A stretch of DNA of 48,849 nt from MED-G116 sp038147495. Lineage in GTDB: Bacteria > Pseudomonadota > Alphaproteobacteria > Puniceispirillales > Puniceispirillaceae. The stretch covers positions 1 through 48,849 of the forward strand of contig JAYQTT010000021.1 in NCBI GenBank assembly GCA_038147495.1, written 5' to 3'. The translations under genes were made by a program, and so were the position numbers. Position 1 is the first letter of the stretch; each line of letters begins with the position of its first letter. The notes beneath the pieces are model-generated. The model saw only the letters and a program-made list of their open reading frames with translations. It was not told where the DNA came from and ran no database searches. This document shows, piece by piece, positions 1 through 8,573 of this stretch.

Positions 1-1
1 G

Positions 2-616
2 GTTCAAGCAGGTTGCCCGAACCTCGGTCGTCACATTGAGAATTTGAAGTCCTTCGGTGTTCCGGTTGTCGTTGCGGTCAATCATTTTGTGACTGACACA
101 GATGCGGAGATTGCGGCGCTTCAGGCCTATGTTGCCGATCAGGGTTCAGAGGCGATTGTCTCGCGGCACTGGGAGCATGGCTCGAAGGGGGCGATGGATC
201 TTGCTGCGCGTGTGGCCGAGATGGCGGATTCCGGCGCGGCCAATTTTGCTCCGATCTATCCGGATGAGATGCCACTTTTTGAGAAGATCGAGACCATTGC
301 CAAGCGGATTTACCGGGCTGATGAGGTGCTGGCGGACAAGAAAATCCGTGACCAGCTTCGCCAGTGGGAAGATCAGGGCTATGGGCATCTGCCGGTCTGT
401 ATGGCAAAGACACAATACAGCTTTAGCACCGACCCGAATTTGCGCGGGGCACCAACCGGGCATTCAGTGCCTGTCCGTGAGGTGCGCCTCTCGGCCGGTG
501 CCGGTTTCATTGTGGCAATCTGTGGTGAAATCATGACCATGCCGGGATTGCCGCGGGTGCCATCTGCCGAAGCCATCCGCCTCAATCAAAAAGGCCAGAT
601 AGAAGGGCTGTTCTAG
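2..616 (+). CDS. fhs: formate-tetrahydrofolate ligase, C-terminal part
   Basis: The reading frame is open from the left edge, so this is the last 204 residues of a family usually near 555 residues. The product joins formate to tetrahydrofolate using ATP, or runs backwards to recover ATP from 10-formyl-THF, in the cytosol. The fragment begins with the family's NLGRHIEN stretch, continues through FGVPVVVAVNHF, and ends with the typical PGLPRVPSAE and a short tail before TAG. No frameshift is visible. It converges on soxG, the end of a sarcosine oxidase operon that charges THF with one-carbon units, so a role in C1 oxidation alongside that enzyme is a reasonable inference. The start and promoter lie outside the window. 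Confidence 0.95.
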   Translation, partial: VQAGCPNLGRHIENLKSFGVPVVVAVNHFVTDTDAEIAALQAYVADQGSEAIVSRHWEHGSKGAMDLAARVAEMADSGAANFAPIYPDEMPLFEKIETIAKRIYRADEVLADKKIRDQLRQWEDQGYGHLPVCMAKTQYSFSTDPNLRGAPTGHSVPVREVRLSAGAGFIVAICGEIMTMPGLPRVPSAEAIRLNQKGQIEGLF

Positions 617-626
617 CCCTTTGGTG

Positions 627-671
627 ACGCCCGGCCTGTTTCTCATGCCTGTTTTATAATGGGCTGGGCGT
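627..671. terminator. possible bidirectional hairpin between fhs and soxG
   Basis: ACGCCCGGCC at 627-636 can pair imperfectly with GGGCTGGGCGT at 661-671 across a 24-base AT-rich loop, between two convergent genes. There is no clear T-tract on either side, so this is a weak terminator candidate. Confidence 0.3.
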
Positions 672-679
672 GGCTTTCG

Positions 680-1246
680 CTAGAGTGCTGAACGGGCCGC
701 AGAGATGATCGCATGATGCAGCGAAGCGGCGCCGGAGCGCGGACATAAAACACTGTAGTGTTTTGCCGCTTTGCGACACAGCAGGAAACATCCCAGATGC
801 TCAATCGCTGTGCGGGTGGCAGCGCCTTTTGTCATGCCGGCGCTGTCGGTGGCGCTCAATCTCTCAAGCACAGCACAACATTGATCACCCTCAAGGTCAA
901 AGCGTGCCCATCCATCATTCTGTTCGGTGACAGACCCATTCGCCTTGATCGCTGTGGCCAGCGTGGCGGCCAAATTCTCATGCCGGTCATGCGATGCTTC
1001 AACCATCCACTGGTCCGGTGCCATCCAGAATATTGTCATTCCTGACGCGCTTGCGCTGGTGCCGGGTGCCGGCAAATCGATGCCGGTGGCGGCTTTAACA
1101 GCGCGCTTGAAACCGGCCTGTTTACCAAGGCGCGTGGATATGGATGCAAGCGCAATGTCTGGCATCTCACGAATTGTCAGGCCGTGAATAACGTCTATCC
1201 GGGCCTCTGTCGCGCCAAGCGCTGTCAATGGAGCAAGATTATGCAC
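680..1246 (-). CDS. soxG: sarcosine oxidase gamma subunit
   Basis: Small subunit of the heterotetrameric (TSOX-type) sarcosine oxidase, about 188 residues, closing the soxB-soxD-soxA-soxG cluster. Sequence features are the IREMPDIALASISTRLG stretch, the FWMAPDQWMVE segment typical of SoxG and GcvT-like folds, and a C-terminal RTAIEHLGCFLL segment. The GTG at 1246 is chosen because it overlaps the end of soxA by only 8 bases and has GAGGGAG about 9 bases upstream; the ATG at 1294 would overlap soxA by 56 bases. The gene is intact. Its role as a structural subunit is known for the family. The related N-methylglutamate dehydrogenase MgdD cannot be excluded, but no gmaS or mgs genes are visible nearby. 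Confidence 0.88.
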   Translation of the reverse strand: MHNLAPLTALGATEARIDVIHGLTIREMPDIALASISTRLGKQAGFKRAVKAATGIDLPAPGTSASASGMTIFWMAPDQWMVEASHDRHENLAATLATAIKANGSVTEQNDGWARFDLEGDQCCAVLERLSATDSAGMTKGAATRTAIEHLGCFLLCRKAAKHYSVLCPRSGAASLHHAIISAARSAL

Positions 1247-4205
1247 GCAACCGGTCTCCCTCTGGATCGATGAAATGGGGGCTGACCACTTCAACCATTA
1301 CCTCTTGCCCTTCGACAGGGTTCAATGCCCGCAACACTTCGCCCTTGCGTTTGGCGCCATGTTTCAAGAAGCCAAGGCCGATTGATGATTGCAGGATCGG
1401 TGAATAGGCGGCAGAGGTGATATAGCCCTGATCATGCGCCGCATTTGCCGGGTCGCCAATTGTCATAAGGTGCGATCCGGCGACGACAGGCTGGCTTGGG
1501 TCAACGGGTTTGAAGCCAACCTGCATCAGCGTGTCATCACGGGTAAGTCCTTCGCGTTCAGACAGAACCAGCCCGATGCTGTCCTTGGTTTTCGACACCA
1601 TTCTGCCAAGACCAAGATTGAGCGCCGTTGTCGTGCCGTTGAGTTCATTGCCCGCAGCATGCCCTTTTTCGATCCGCATCACGCCAAGCGCCTCTGTGCC
1701 ATATGGCGTGATGTCAAAATCTTCGCCGACTTCCATCAAGCGCCGGATCATTGCATCACCATAACGCGTGGGGACGGCAATCTCATAGGCAAGTTCTCCG
1801 GAGAAGGAGATACGGAAAAGCCGCGCCCGAAGGCCACCGCAGACAGTGATTTCTCCGCACGCCATGAACGGGAAGGCGTCATTGGAAATGTCGAACTCCG
1901 GATCAACCACACGTTCCAGCACCTTGCGCGCATTGGGCCCGGCAACGGCAAACTGCGCCCAGGCTTCGGTTGTTGAAATGATCTGCACGTCAAGGTCCGG
2001 CCACAGGCATTGCCGGGCAAATTCCATGTGACGGAAAACACCAACGGCGTTGGCTGTCGTTGTCGTCATCACATAATGTGTCTCACCAAGACGCGCCGTG
2101 GTGCCATCATCCATGACAATGCCGTCTTCACGCAGCATCAGCCCATAGCGGGTCCGACCAACCGGAAGCTTGGCAAAACCATTGCAATAAATACGGTTCA
2201 GGAAAGTTGCCGCGTCGCTGCCCTGAACATCAATCTTGCCAAGCGTGGTGACATCGCACACACCAACCGAATTCCGTGTTGCCAGAACCTCGCGATCGAC
2301 CGATTGACGCCAATGTGTTTCGCCCGGGCGTGGAAACCACTGCGCGCGCATCCACATGCCAACCTCAACAAAGACGGCGCCCTGCTCGGTGGCCCATTTA
2401 TGCGAAGGAGTCAGGCGTACCGGACGGAATGTTTCATCACGTGACCGGCCACCAAACACACCGATCGCGGTTGGCGTATAGGGCGGACGGAAGATTGTTG
2501 TTCCCACCTCGGGAATGGATTTGCCGGCAAGTTCAGCCATGATTGCAAGGCCGGCAATATTGGATGTCTTGCCCTGATCCGTTGCCATGCCGAGTGTGGT
2601 GTAGCGTTTGAGATGCTCTACCGACTGGAAATTTTCCTGATGCGCCAGCTTCACGTCTTTGACGGTCACATCATTCTGTTGATCAAGCCAGGCACGACCC
2701 TTGCCACTGACATGCCAGAACGGGGTGATGTTGACAGGTCCGTCTTCAGCCTGCGGCAGCGCTATGGATTTGGCTTTAATGCCGAGTTGCGAGAGCGCAT
2801 CGACAGCCGCCTGCGCACCGCCAGCCAGCGCAGATGCTGTACTGAAGGCACCATTGGCGGCGCCAACGCTGGTAAGACCGACAGGACTATCGGCACCCGG
2901 TACAAAGGCGGCAATCGCTTCATTCCAGACTGGCCGTCCGCGCTGATGACAGGTGATGTGAACATTCGGGTTCCATCCACCCGAGACGCCAAGGGCACCG
3001 CAGGCGATCCATTTCTGGCTGCCATCGGCGAGCCTTACCCTGATCTTGTCCAGTCCCAGACGACCACGGCTGTCGGTGACGGTTGCACCTGCCAGAACCT
3101 CAACATCGGGATGTGCAGGGGCATCCTCGCGGGTATCAATGATGGCGGCCACGGAAACACCTTTGGCGACAAGGTCGCTGGCCGTGCGATGCCCGTCATC
3201 ATTATTTGTAAAGACGGCGACCTGATGCGCCACTGCCACCGCCCAGCGATTGGCATAGGTGCGCAACGCTCCCGCCAGCATAATTCCGGGGCGGTCATTA
3301 TTGGCAAAGGCGATCGGGCGCTCAATCGCACCGGCGGCGAGAATCGCGCGCTTTGAATAGATGCGCCACAGAATCTGGCGGGCTTTGCCGACAGGGGCGC
3401 TGGCAAGATGGTCGGTGACGCGTTCTACCGCGCCATAAATGCCATGGTCAAAGGCACCGATAATCGTCGTCCTAGTCATCAGCCGGACGTTTGACATGCT
3501 GGCCAGCTCGGCGGCCGTCTTTGCCGCCCAATCAGCGCCGTTCATGTCATCAAGTGTGAGTGTTTCGGCGTTCAGCCGCCCACCCGGCATAAAATCCTCA
3601 TCGGCGATAATCACCTTTGCGCCCGCGCGCCCGGCGGTCAGCGCCGCGGCCAATCCAGCAGGGCCGGCACCGATGACCAACAGGTCACAATGCAGGAAGC
3701 CTTTGTCATAGCAATCCGGGTCCGCTTCGCCAGAAAGGCTGCCAAGTCCGGCAGCGCGGCGAATAATCGGCTCATATATCTTTTCCCAGAATTTGGCCGG
3801 CCACATGAATGTCTTGTAATAGAAACCGGCGGTCAAAAAGTCTGACAGCACATCATTGATCGCCATCGCATCAAAGCCCAGCGACGGCCACCGGTTCTGG
3901 CTTGATGCCACCAACCCGTCAAACAATTCGGCTGTTGTGGCTCTTGTATTCGGTTCGCGAAAGGCCCCTTCGCGTAATTCAACGATGGCATTGGGCTCTT
4001 CCGGACCTGCGCCAAGCGGGCCACGTGGGCGGTGATATTTGAATGAACGCCCCATCAGGCGAACGCCATTGGCCAGCAATGCAGATGCCAGTGTGTCACC
4101 GGCAAAGCCATCATAATGCTTGCCGTCAAAGCTGAAGCCCAGCTCTTGTGATCTGTCGATTAGGCCGCCATCCAGACGATAGCCCTTGGTGATGTCATCG
4201 CTCAT
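1239..4205 (-). CDS. soxA: sarcosine oxidase alpha subunit
   Basis: Large subunit, 988 residues, the usual family length. The N-terminal 100 residues form the ferredoxin-like segment (FSFDGKHYDGFAGDTLASAL) without iron-sulfur cysteines. A dinucleotide-binding domain follows, with GAGPAGLAAA near residue 180. The C-terminal 380 residues are a GcvT-type folate-binding domain (RNSVGVCDVTTLGKIDVQG, YGLMLREDGIVMDDGT). Known role: binds NAD and THF and transfers the methyl-derived formaldehyde to THF as 5,10-methylene-THF. The start ATG overlaps the soxD stop (ATGA), indicating translational coupling. No frameshift was found. The broader family includes N-methylglutamate dehydrogenase MgdC, so the substrate is inferred from the order B-D-A-G and the adjacent dimethylglycine dehydrogenase gene. 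Confidence 0.94.
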   Translation of the reverse strand: MSDDITKGYRLDGGLIDRSQELGFSFDGKHYDGFAGDTLASALLANGVRLMGRSFKYHRPRGPLGAGPEEPNAIVELREGAFREPNTRATTAELFDGLVASSQNRWPSLGFDAMAINDVLSDFLTAGFYYKTFMWPAKFWEKIYEPIIRRAAGLGSLSGEADPDCYDKGFLHCDLLVIGAGPAGLAAALTAGRAGAKVIIADEDFMPGGRLNAETLTLDDMNGADWAAKTAAELASMSNVRLMTRTTIIGAFDHGIYGAVERVTDHLASAPVGKARQILWRIYSKRAILAAGAIERPIAFANNDRPGIMLAGALRTYANRWAVAVAHQVAVFTNNDDGHRTASDLVAKGVSVAAIIDTREDAPAHPDVEVLAGATVTDSRGRLGLDKIRVRLADGSQKWIACGALGVSGGWNPNVHITCHQRGRPVWNEAIAAFVPGADSPVGLTSVGAANGAFSTASALAGGAQAAVDALSQLGIKAKSIALPQAEDGPVNITPFWHVSGKGRAWLDQQNDVTVKDVKLAHQENFQSVEHLKRYTTLGMATDQGKTSNIAGLAIMAELAGKSIPEVGTTIFRPPYTPTAIGVFGGRSRDETFRPVRLTPSHKWATEQGAVFVEVGMWMRAQWFPRPGETHWRQSVDREVLATRNSVGVCDVTTLGKIDVQGSDAATFLNRIYCNGFAKLPVGRTRYGLMLREDGIVMDDGTTARLGETHYVMTTTTANAVGVFRHMEFARQCLWPDLDVQIISTTEAWAQFAVAGPNARKVLERVVDPEFDISNDAFPFMACGEITVCGGLRARLFRISFSGELAYEIAVPTRYGDAMIRRLMEVGEDFDITPYGTEALGVMRIEKGHAAGNELNGTTTALNLGLGRMVSKTKDSIGLVLSEREGLTRDDTLMQVGFKPVDPSQPVVAGSHLMTIGDPANAAHDQGYITSAAYSPILQSSIGLGFLKHGAKRKGEVLRALNPVEGQEVMVEVVSPHFIDPEGDRLRA

Positions 4206-4489
4206 CTGCTGCGACCCCGTGCCTTTGCCACATCGCGGGCAAGTTCAACCTTGATGATTTCATGAGTGGATACGTTACGCGTAACAACCAGCCAGCTCCG
4301 GTCACCGCTTTCATGGTACCATAATTCGCGATGCTCTCCCGGGGGATTGTCGCGCAGATACTGGTATTCATAGAATTTGTCCGCGGCCTTTTTGTCTTGC
4401 CAATCGGGCCTGTCGATAAGGCTGGCGTCACCGAGATAGGTGAATTCCTGACTGTCACGAGGGCCAAGAAGGGGATGATCTATAATCAT
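4202..4489 (-). CDS. soxD: sarcosine oxidase delta subunit, cysteine-free variant
   Basis: Small subunit of 95 residues from the ATG at 4489; an upstream in-frame extension to 4546 does not resemble the family. The shape is typical: GPRDSQEFTYLGDA near the N-terminus, LRDNPPGEHRELWYH in the middle, then a VTRNVSTHEI end. SoxD normally binds a structural zinc through a CPxCG pair and a later His and Cys. Here the CPxCG positions read HPLLG, the later Cys is Asp (HESGD), and no cysteine remains anywhere in the protein, so zinc binding by the classical site is not possible. The gene sits between soxB and soxA with an ATGA overlap to soxA and is not frameshifted, so the change is not obviously a sequencing artefact. 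Confidence 0.9.
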   Translation of the reverse strand: MIIDHPLLGPRDSQEFTYLGDASLIDRPDWQDKKAADKFYEYQYLRDNPPGEHRELWYHESGDRSWLVVTRNVSTHEIIKVELARDVAKARGRSR

Positions 4490-4508
4490 GACTCTGCCTT
4501 TTATCCGC

Positions 4509-5782
4509 CTAATGCAGGTTCGGCTGGGCGCCGGACCCCTTTTCATCGATCATGTAACCGCGTTGGAACCGATCAAACCGCAGCTGGGTCGCTGTCTTGT
4601 GCGTTGTGTCGGTGGCCAGAAGATGGGCAAAGCACCAGCCTGATCCGGGGTGGCTTTAAAGCCGCCGTAACACCAGCCGCCATTGAAATACAGACCATCA
4701 ATATCTGTCCGGTCGATGATCGGCGAGCCGTCCATACTCATATCCATGACGCCGCCCCACATCCGCAATAGACGTGCCCGGCCAATCATCGGCATCAAAG
4801 CCATGCCGCCTTCGCAGACATCTTCAACCGTTGGCAAATTGCCGCGCTGGGCATAGGAATTGTAGCCATCAATATCACCGCCGAAAACAAGGCCGCCCTT
4901 GTCTGACTGGCTGATATAGAAATGACCAGCGCCAAAGGTGATAACGCCGGGGATGATCGGCTTCAGACCCTCCGATACAAAGGCTTGCAGGACGTGGCTT
5001 TCAATTGGCAGGCGCATGCCCGCCTTGGCCATCACCTTGCCTGAATTACCGGCAACGGCCACACCAACTTTTTTCGCGGCAATGAAACCCTTGCTTGTCT
5101 CGACACCAAGGCATTTGCCTTTCTGAATCCGAAATCCTGTAACCTCGCAATTCTGGATGATGTCGACCCCGCGGCTGTCGGCAGCGCGTGCATAGCCCCA
5201 CGCCACGGCGTCATGCCGGACGGTGCCGCCCCGCCGCTGGGCAAGGCCGCCTTTGATCGGAAAGCGATTATTGTCAAAATTCAGGAACGGGCATTCGGCG
5301 CGAACCTGTTCGGCGTTGAGCAATTCAGCATCGGCGCCATTCAGCATCATCGCATTGCCGCGGCGGCGATAGGCGTCACGCTGGGCATCGGAGTGGATCA
5401 GGTTCAAAATGCCACGCTGGCTAACCATCGCGTTGTAGTTGAGGTCCTGCTCCAGCCCCTCCCATAATTTCAGTGACATTTCATAAAAAGGCTCATTGCC
5501 ATCCAGCAGATAGTTCGAGCGGATAATCGTTGTGTTGCGCCCGACATTGCCGCCGCCGATCCAACCTTTTTCGATCACCGCAACGGATGTGACACCAAAC
5601 TGACTGGCCAGATAATGCGCGGTCGCAAGGCCGTGCCCGCCACCGCCAACAACAATAATGTCATAGGCCGGTTTTGGTTCCGGGTCGCGCCAGGCTGGCT
5701 TCCACCCACGATGTCCGCCGAGGGCTTCCCGGATAACGCGCAATCCCGAATAGCGCCCGGAATTCTGTCCTGTGATTCGCAT
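4509..5782 (-). CDS. soxB: sarcosine oxidase beta subunit (one frameshift)
   Basis: Catalytic subunit that oxidises sarcosine to glycine; about 425 residues. The N-terminus has LREALGGHRGWKPAW-like residues, then the FAD-binding VVGGGGHGLATAHYLA and the GWIGGGNVGRNTTIIRSNY segment. GGTVRHDAVAWGYA carries the His that in characterised SoxB holds covalent FMN. Near 4655 one base is missing after GGFKATP. In the shifted frame the expected GSGWCFAHLLATDT and the family ending MIDEKGSGAQPNLH appear before the stop at 4509-4511; read unshifted, the protein instead ends at 4550. The ATG at 5782 is chosen for an AAGGGA site 8 bases upstream; the ATG at 5806 is the alternative. First gene of the operon. 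Confidence 0.92.
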
Positions 5783-6082
5783 CCTTCGATCCCTTGAATA
5801 TGACATGCCTTCAGACAAGAGGCGTGCGTGGTGGTGGTTTGTCCACTCGTTTGTTGTTCTGTATCTATTAAAACTTACTGACCTCAAAACGTCTGTCAAA
5901 GCTAAAATACACTCGCAGCACGCTATTTTTACAGATTGTATTCACCCGTCCCTGTCGGGGAAGGTTTCGTCATTTTTCCGAGGCAATTTTATTGCAATTA
6001 ATTGAAAATTTGATGAGCATGAATCCCGGCTTGGACCTGCAAGCAAACTTTCCAATTCAAAGCCATTTTTGGGGGCGCTGCG
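5783..6082. promoter_or_regulatory. divergent control region between soxB and the DMGDH-like gene
   Basis: About 300 bases of markedly AT-rich sequence between two divergent methylamine genes, holding no gene. A TTGACA occurs on the minus strand (5896-5901) but with a poorly spaced -10. The 10-base palindrome CAATTAATTG lies at 5994-6003. No confident promoter boxes can be assigned by eye. Confidence 0.4.
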
Positions 6083-8509
6083 ATGAGTGACAAAATGCAA
6101 ACCACGGCTCGTGTGGTTGTGATCGGTGGCGGCGTTGTTGGTGCGTCGGTTCTTTATCATCTGACCAAACTCGGATGGAGCGATGTGGTCATGCTGGAGC
6201 GCTCGGAATTGACGTCCGGGTCCACATGGCATGCCGCTGGGGGAATGCACACCATCAATGGTGACCCGAATGTCGCCAAGCTGCAGCAATATACAATCAA
6301 GCTCTACAGGGAGATCGAAGAATTATCCGGTCAGGACATCACCATGCACATGACTGGCGGGGTGATGCTTGCGGCTACTGAAGAGCGGTTTGACTGGCTG
6401 AAGAGCGTTTGCGCAAAGGGCAAATATCTTGGCATGGACGATCTTGAGCTGATCAGCCCCGAGCGCGCGCATGAATTGATGCCACTGATTGACCCATCAC
6501 AATTTGTTGGCGCCATGTATGACCCGATTGAGGGGCATGTGGATCCCTATGGTGTTACCCATGCCTACGCCAAAGCGGCAAGAAAGAATGGCGCGCAATT
6601 CCACACCCATACAAAGGTGGAAAGCTTGTCACAAAAGCCGGACGGGACCTGGCAGGTCTTTACCAACAAGGGCACCATTATCGCCGAGCATGTGGTCAAT
6701 GCGGCCGGTCTGTGGGCGCGCGAAGTTGGCCGTATGGTTGGGCTTGAATTGCCGGTTCTGGCGATGGAGCATATGTATCTTCTGACCGAAGACATGCCCG
6801 AGGTTGCCGAAATCAACAAGACGACAGGCAACGAAGTTCTTCATGCGGTGGATTTTGACGGTGAAATATATCTGCGTCAGGAACGCGGTGGCATGTTGAT
6901 GGGCACCTATGAGCGAGCCGGAAAGCCTTGGTCCGAAAAGAAGCCACATCATGGGAATTCGGGCATCAATTGTGAGCCTGATATTGATCGAATTGCGCCA
7001 TCGCTTGAGGTTGGCTTTAAACATTTTCCAGCCTTTGAGCGTGCAGAATCAAACAGATTATCAATGGGCCTTTCACCTTCTCGCCTGATGGCAATCCGCT
7101 TGTCGGGCCGGTCAAGGGCATGACCAATTTTTGGTCCGCCTGTGCGGTGATGGCCGGTTTCAGTCAGGGTGGCGGGGTTGGCCTGTCACTGGCTAACTGG
7201 ATTGTCAATGGCGATCCGGGATTTGATGTTTGGGCAATGGATGTAAGCCGGTTTGGTGACTACACCAGCATGGCCTTCACCAATGCAGAGTGCGGAGAAT
7301 TACTCCCGGCGTTTTTCGATCCGCTATCCGAATGAGGAACTCACAGCCGCGCGGCCATTCATGACAACACCGATATATGATCGGCAAAAGGCGGCGGGCG
7401 CGCAGTTTGGCGCGGCGGCCGGTTTGAGAGTTCCGCTCTGGTTTGCCCCGAAGGCGTGACTGACGAATTCTCGTGGCGCCGGTCTACCGATTTTGATCAT
7501 GTCGCAGCAGAGTGCGCAGCGGTGCGTGGCTCTGTCGGGCTTGGTGATATATCCGGCTTTGCCAAATACAGCATAACCGGACCCGGCGCGCGGGACTGGC
7601 TTGATCGCATGCTTGCTGCCAACATTCCGCCAAAGGGCGGATGACACTCGCCCCGATGCTTAAGGATGATGGTAAGGTAATCGGTGATTTCTCGCTGGCG
7701 ACACTTGCTGATGACAGGTTTTGATCATTGGTTCCGGTGCTGCCGAAAGCTATCACATGCGCTGGTTTCTGGCGCATCGTCCAGATGACGGCTCGGTCAA
7801 TATTACCTCGCATAATATGGGGCTTGTCGGCCTGACACTTGCCGGTCCGCAGGCGCGTCAGGTGTTGCAGGCCTGTACCGATGAAGATGTCTCGCACGCA
7901 TTCAAATTCATGGCAGTGCGCGAAATGGATGTCGGCATGGTGCCGGCCATTATCGGGCGGGTGAGTTTTACCGGCGATCTGGCTATGAGATATGGGTGAA
8001 GCCTGAATATCACATCAATCTTTATGACCAGCTGATGCGGGCTGGTGCGGCACATGATATCCGCCTGTTTGGGTCGCGGGCGTTGAACGCCTTGCGGCTG
8101 GAAAGAATTTCGGCTCATGGGCGCGCGAATACCGGCCAATATACGGGCTGGAAACCGGCCTTGACCGCTTTGTGGCCTATGACAAGGCGGCAGATTTCAT
8201 TGGCCGTGAAGGCGCGCTGGCTGAGCGCGAGACAGGCGGCGCCTTAAGGTTCCGCTGTTTCGTTGTCAAAGCGCGTGACGCGGATGTGATTGGCGATGAG
8301 CCGATCTCGCACAAAGGCAAGGTTGTTGGCTGGGTCACGTCCGGCGGTTTTGCGCATGGGTCCGGCGTGTCGGTGGCACAAGGCTATGTTCCAAAGGACA
8401 TTGCCGATGAGATCGATGGCTGGGAGATTGAGCTTCTTGACCAACAATTGCCTGCAACCCTGCAGGCACAGCCCTGTTTGATGCCAATTCCGGACGGATG
8501 CGAAGCTGA
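6083..8509 (+). CDS. dimethylglycine/sarcosine dehydrogenase family flavoprotein, frameshifted
   Basis: Reassembled across frames this is one protein of about 810 residues, the length of the dimethylglycine dehydrogenase family. The N-terminal FAD domain has VVIGGGVVGASVLYHLTKLG and SGSTWHAAG, whose His is the covalent FAD site in mitochondrial DMGDH. A C-terminal GcvT folate domain follows (EFSWRRSTDFDHVA, SVGLGDISGFAKYSITGPGA, KVVGWVTSGGFAHGSG). Frame changes lie near 7053, 7290, 7449, 7637, 7721, 7981, 8100 and 8473. Nearly all restore the family sequence by adding one base to a short G, C, T or A run, so sequencing error is likelier than decay. The true end is the TGA at 8507-8509 after SGRMRS; the unshifted reading runs on to 8570. 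Expected reaction: removal of an N-methyl group from dimethylglycine (or a related methylamine), with C1 transfer to THF. Substrate uncertain. Confidence 0.85.
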
Positions 8510-8573
8510 TACAGCGTTGACTCGGCCGTGCCCTGGAATTGCGCGCACGGCCAATGAACCCTCGCGTTAGCCG

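Noticed and set aside
2613..3356. Plus-strand frame of 247 codons opposite soxA
   Set aside because: Antisense to the conserved dinucleotide-binding domain of SoxA; no ribosome site and no family features.
4550..4660. Unshifted C-terminus of SoxB ending at 4550
   Set aside because: The shifted frame restores the family ending MIDEKGSGAQPNLH up to 4509, so the unshifted tail is not real.
1239..5782. N-methylglutamate dehydrogenase (mgdABCD) instead of sarcosine oxidase
   Set aside because: Subunits are homologous and the order is the same, but no gmaS or mgsABC genes are visible and the neighbour is a dimethylglycine-type enzyme; kept as a lower-probability alternative.
6083..8509. Calling the dimethylglycine-dehydrogenase-like gene a pseudogene
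   Set aside because: Eight frame changes would normally suggest decay, but catalytic and folate-domain motifs are intact in every frame and nearly all changes are homopolymer losses, so error is more likely.
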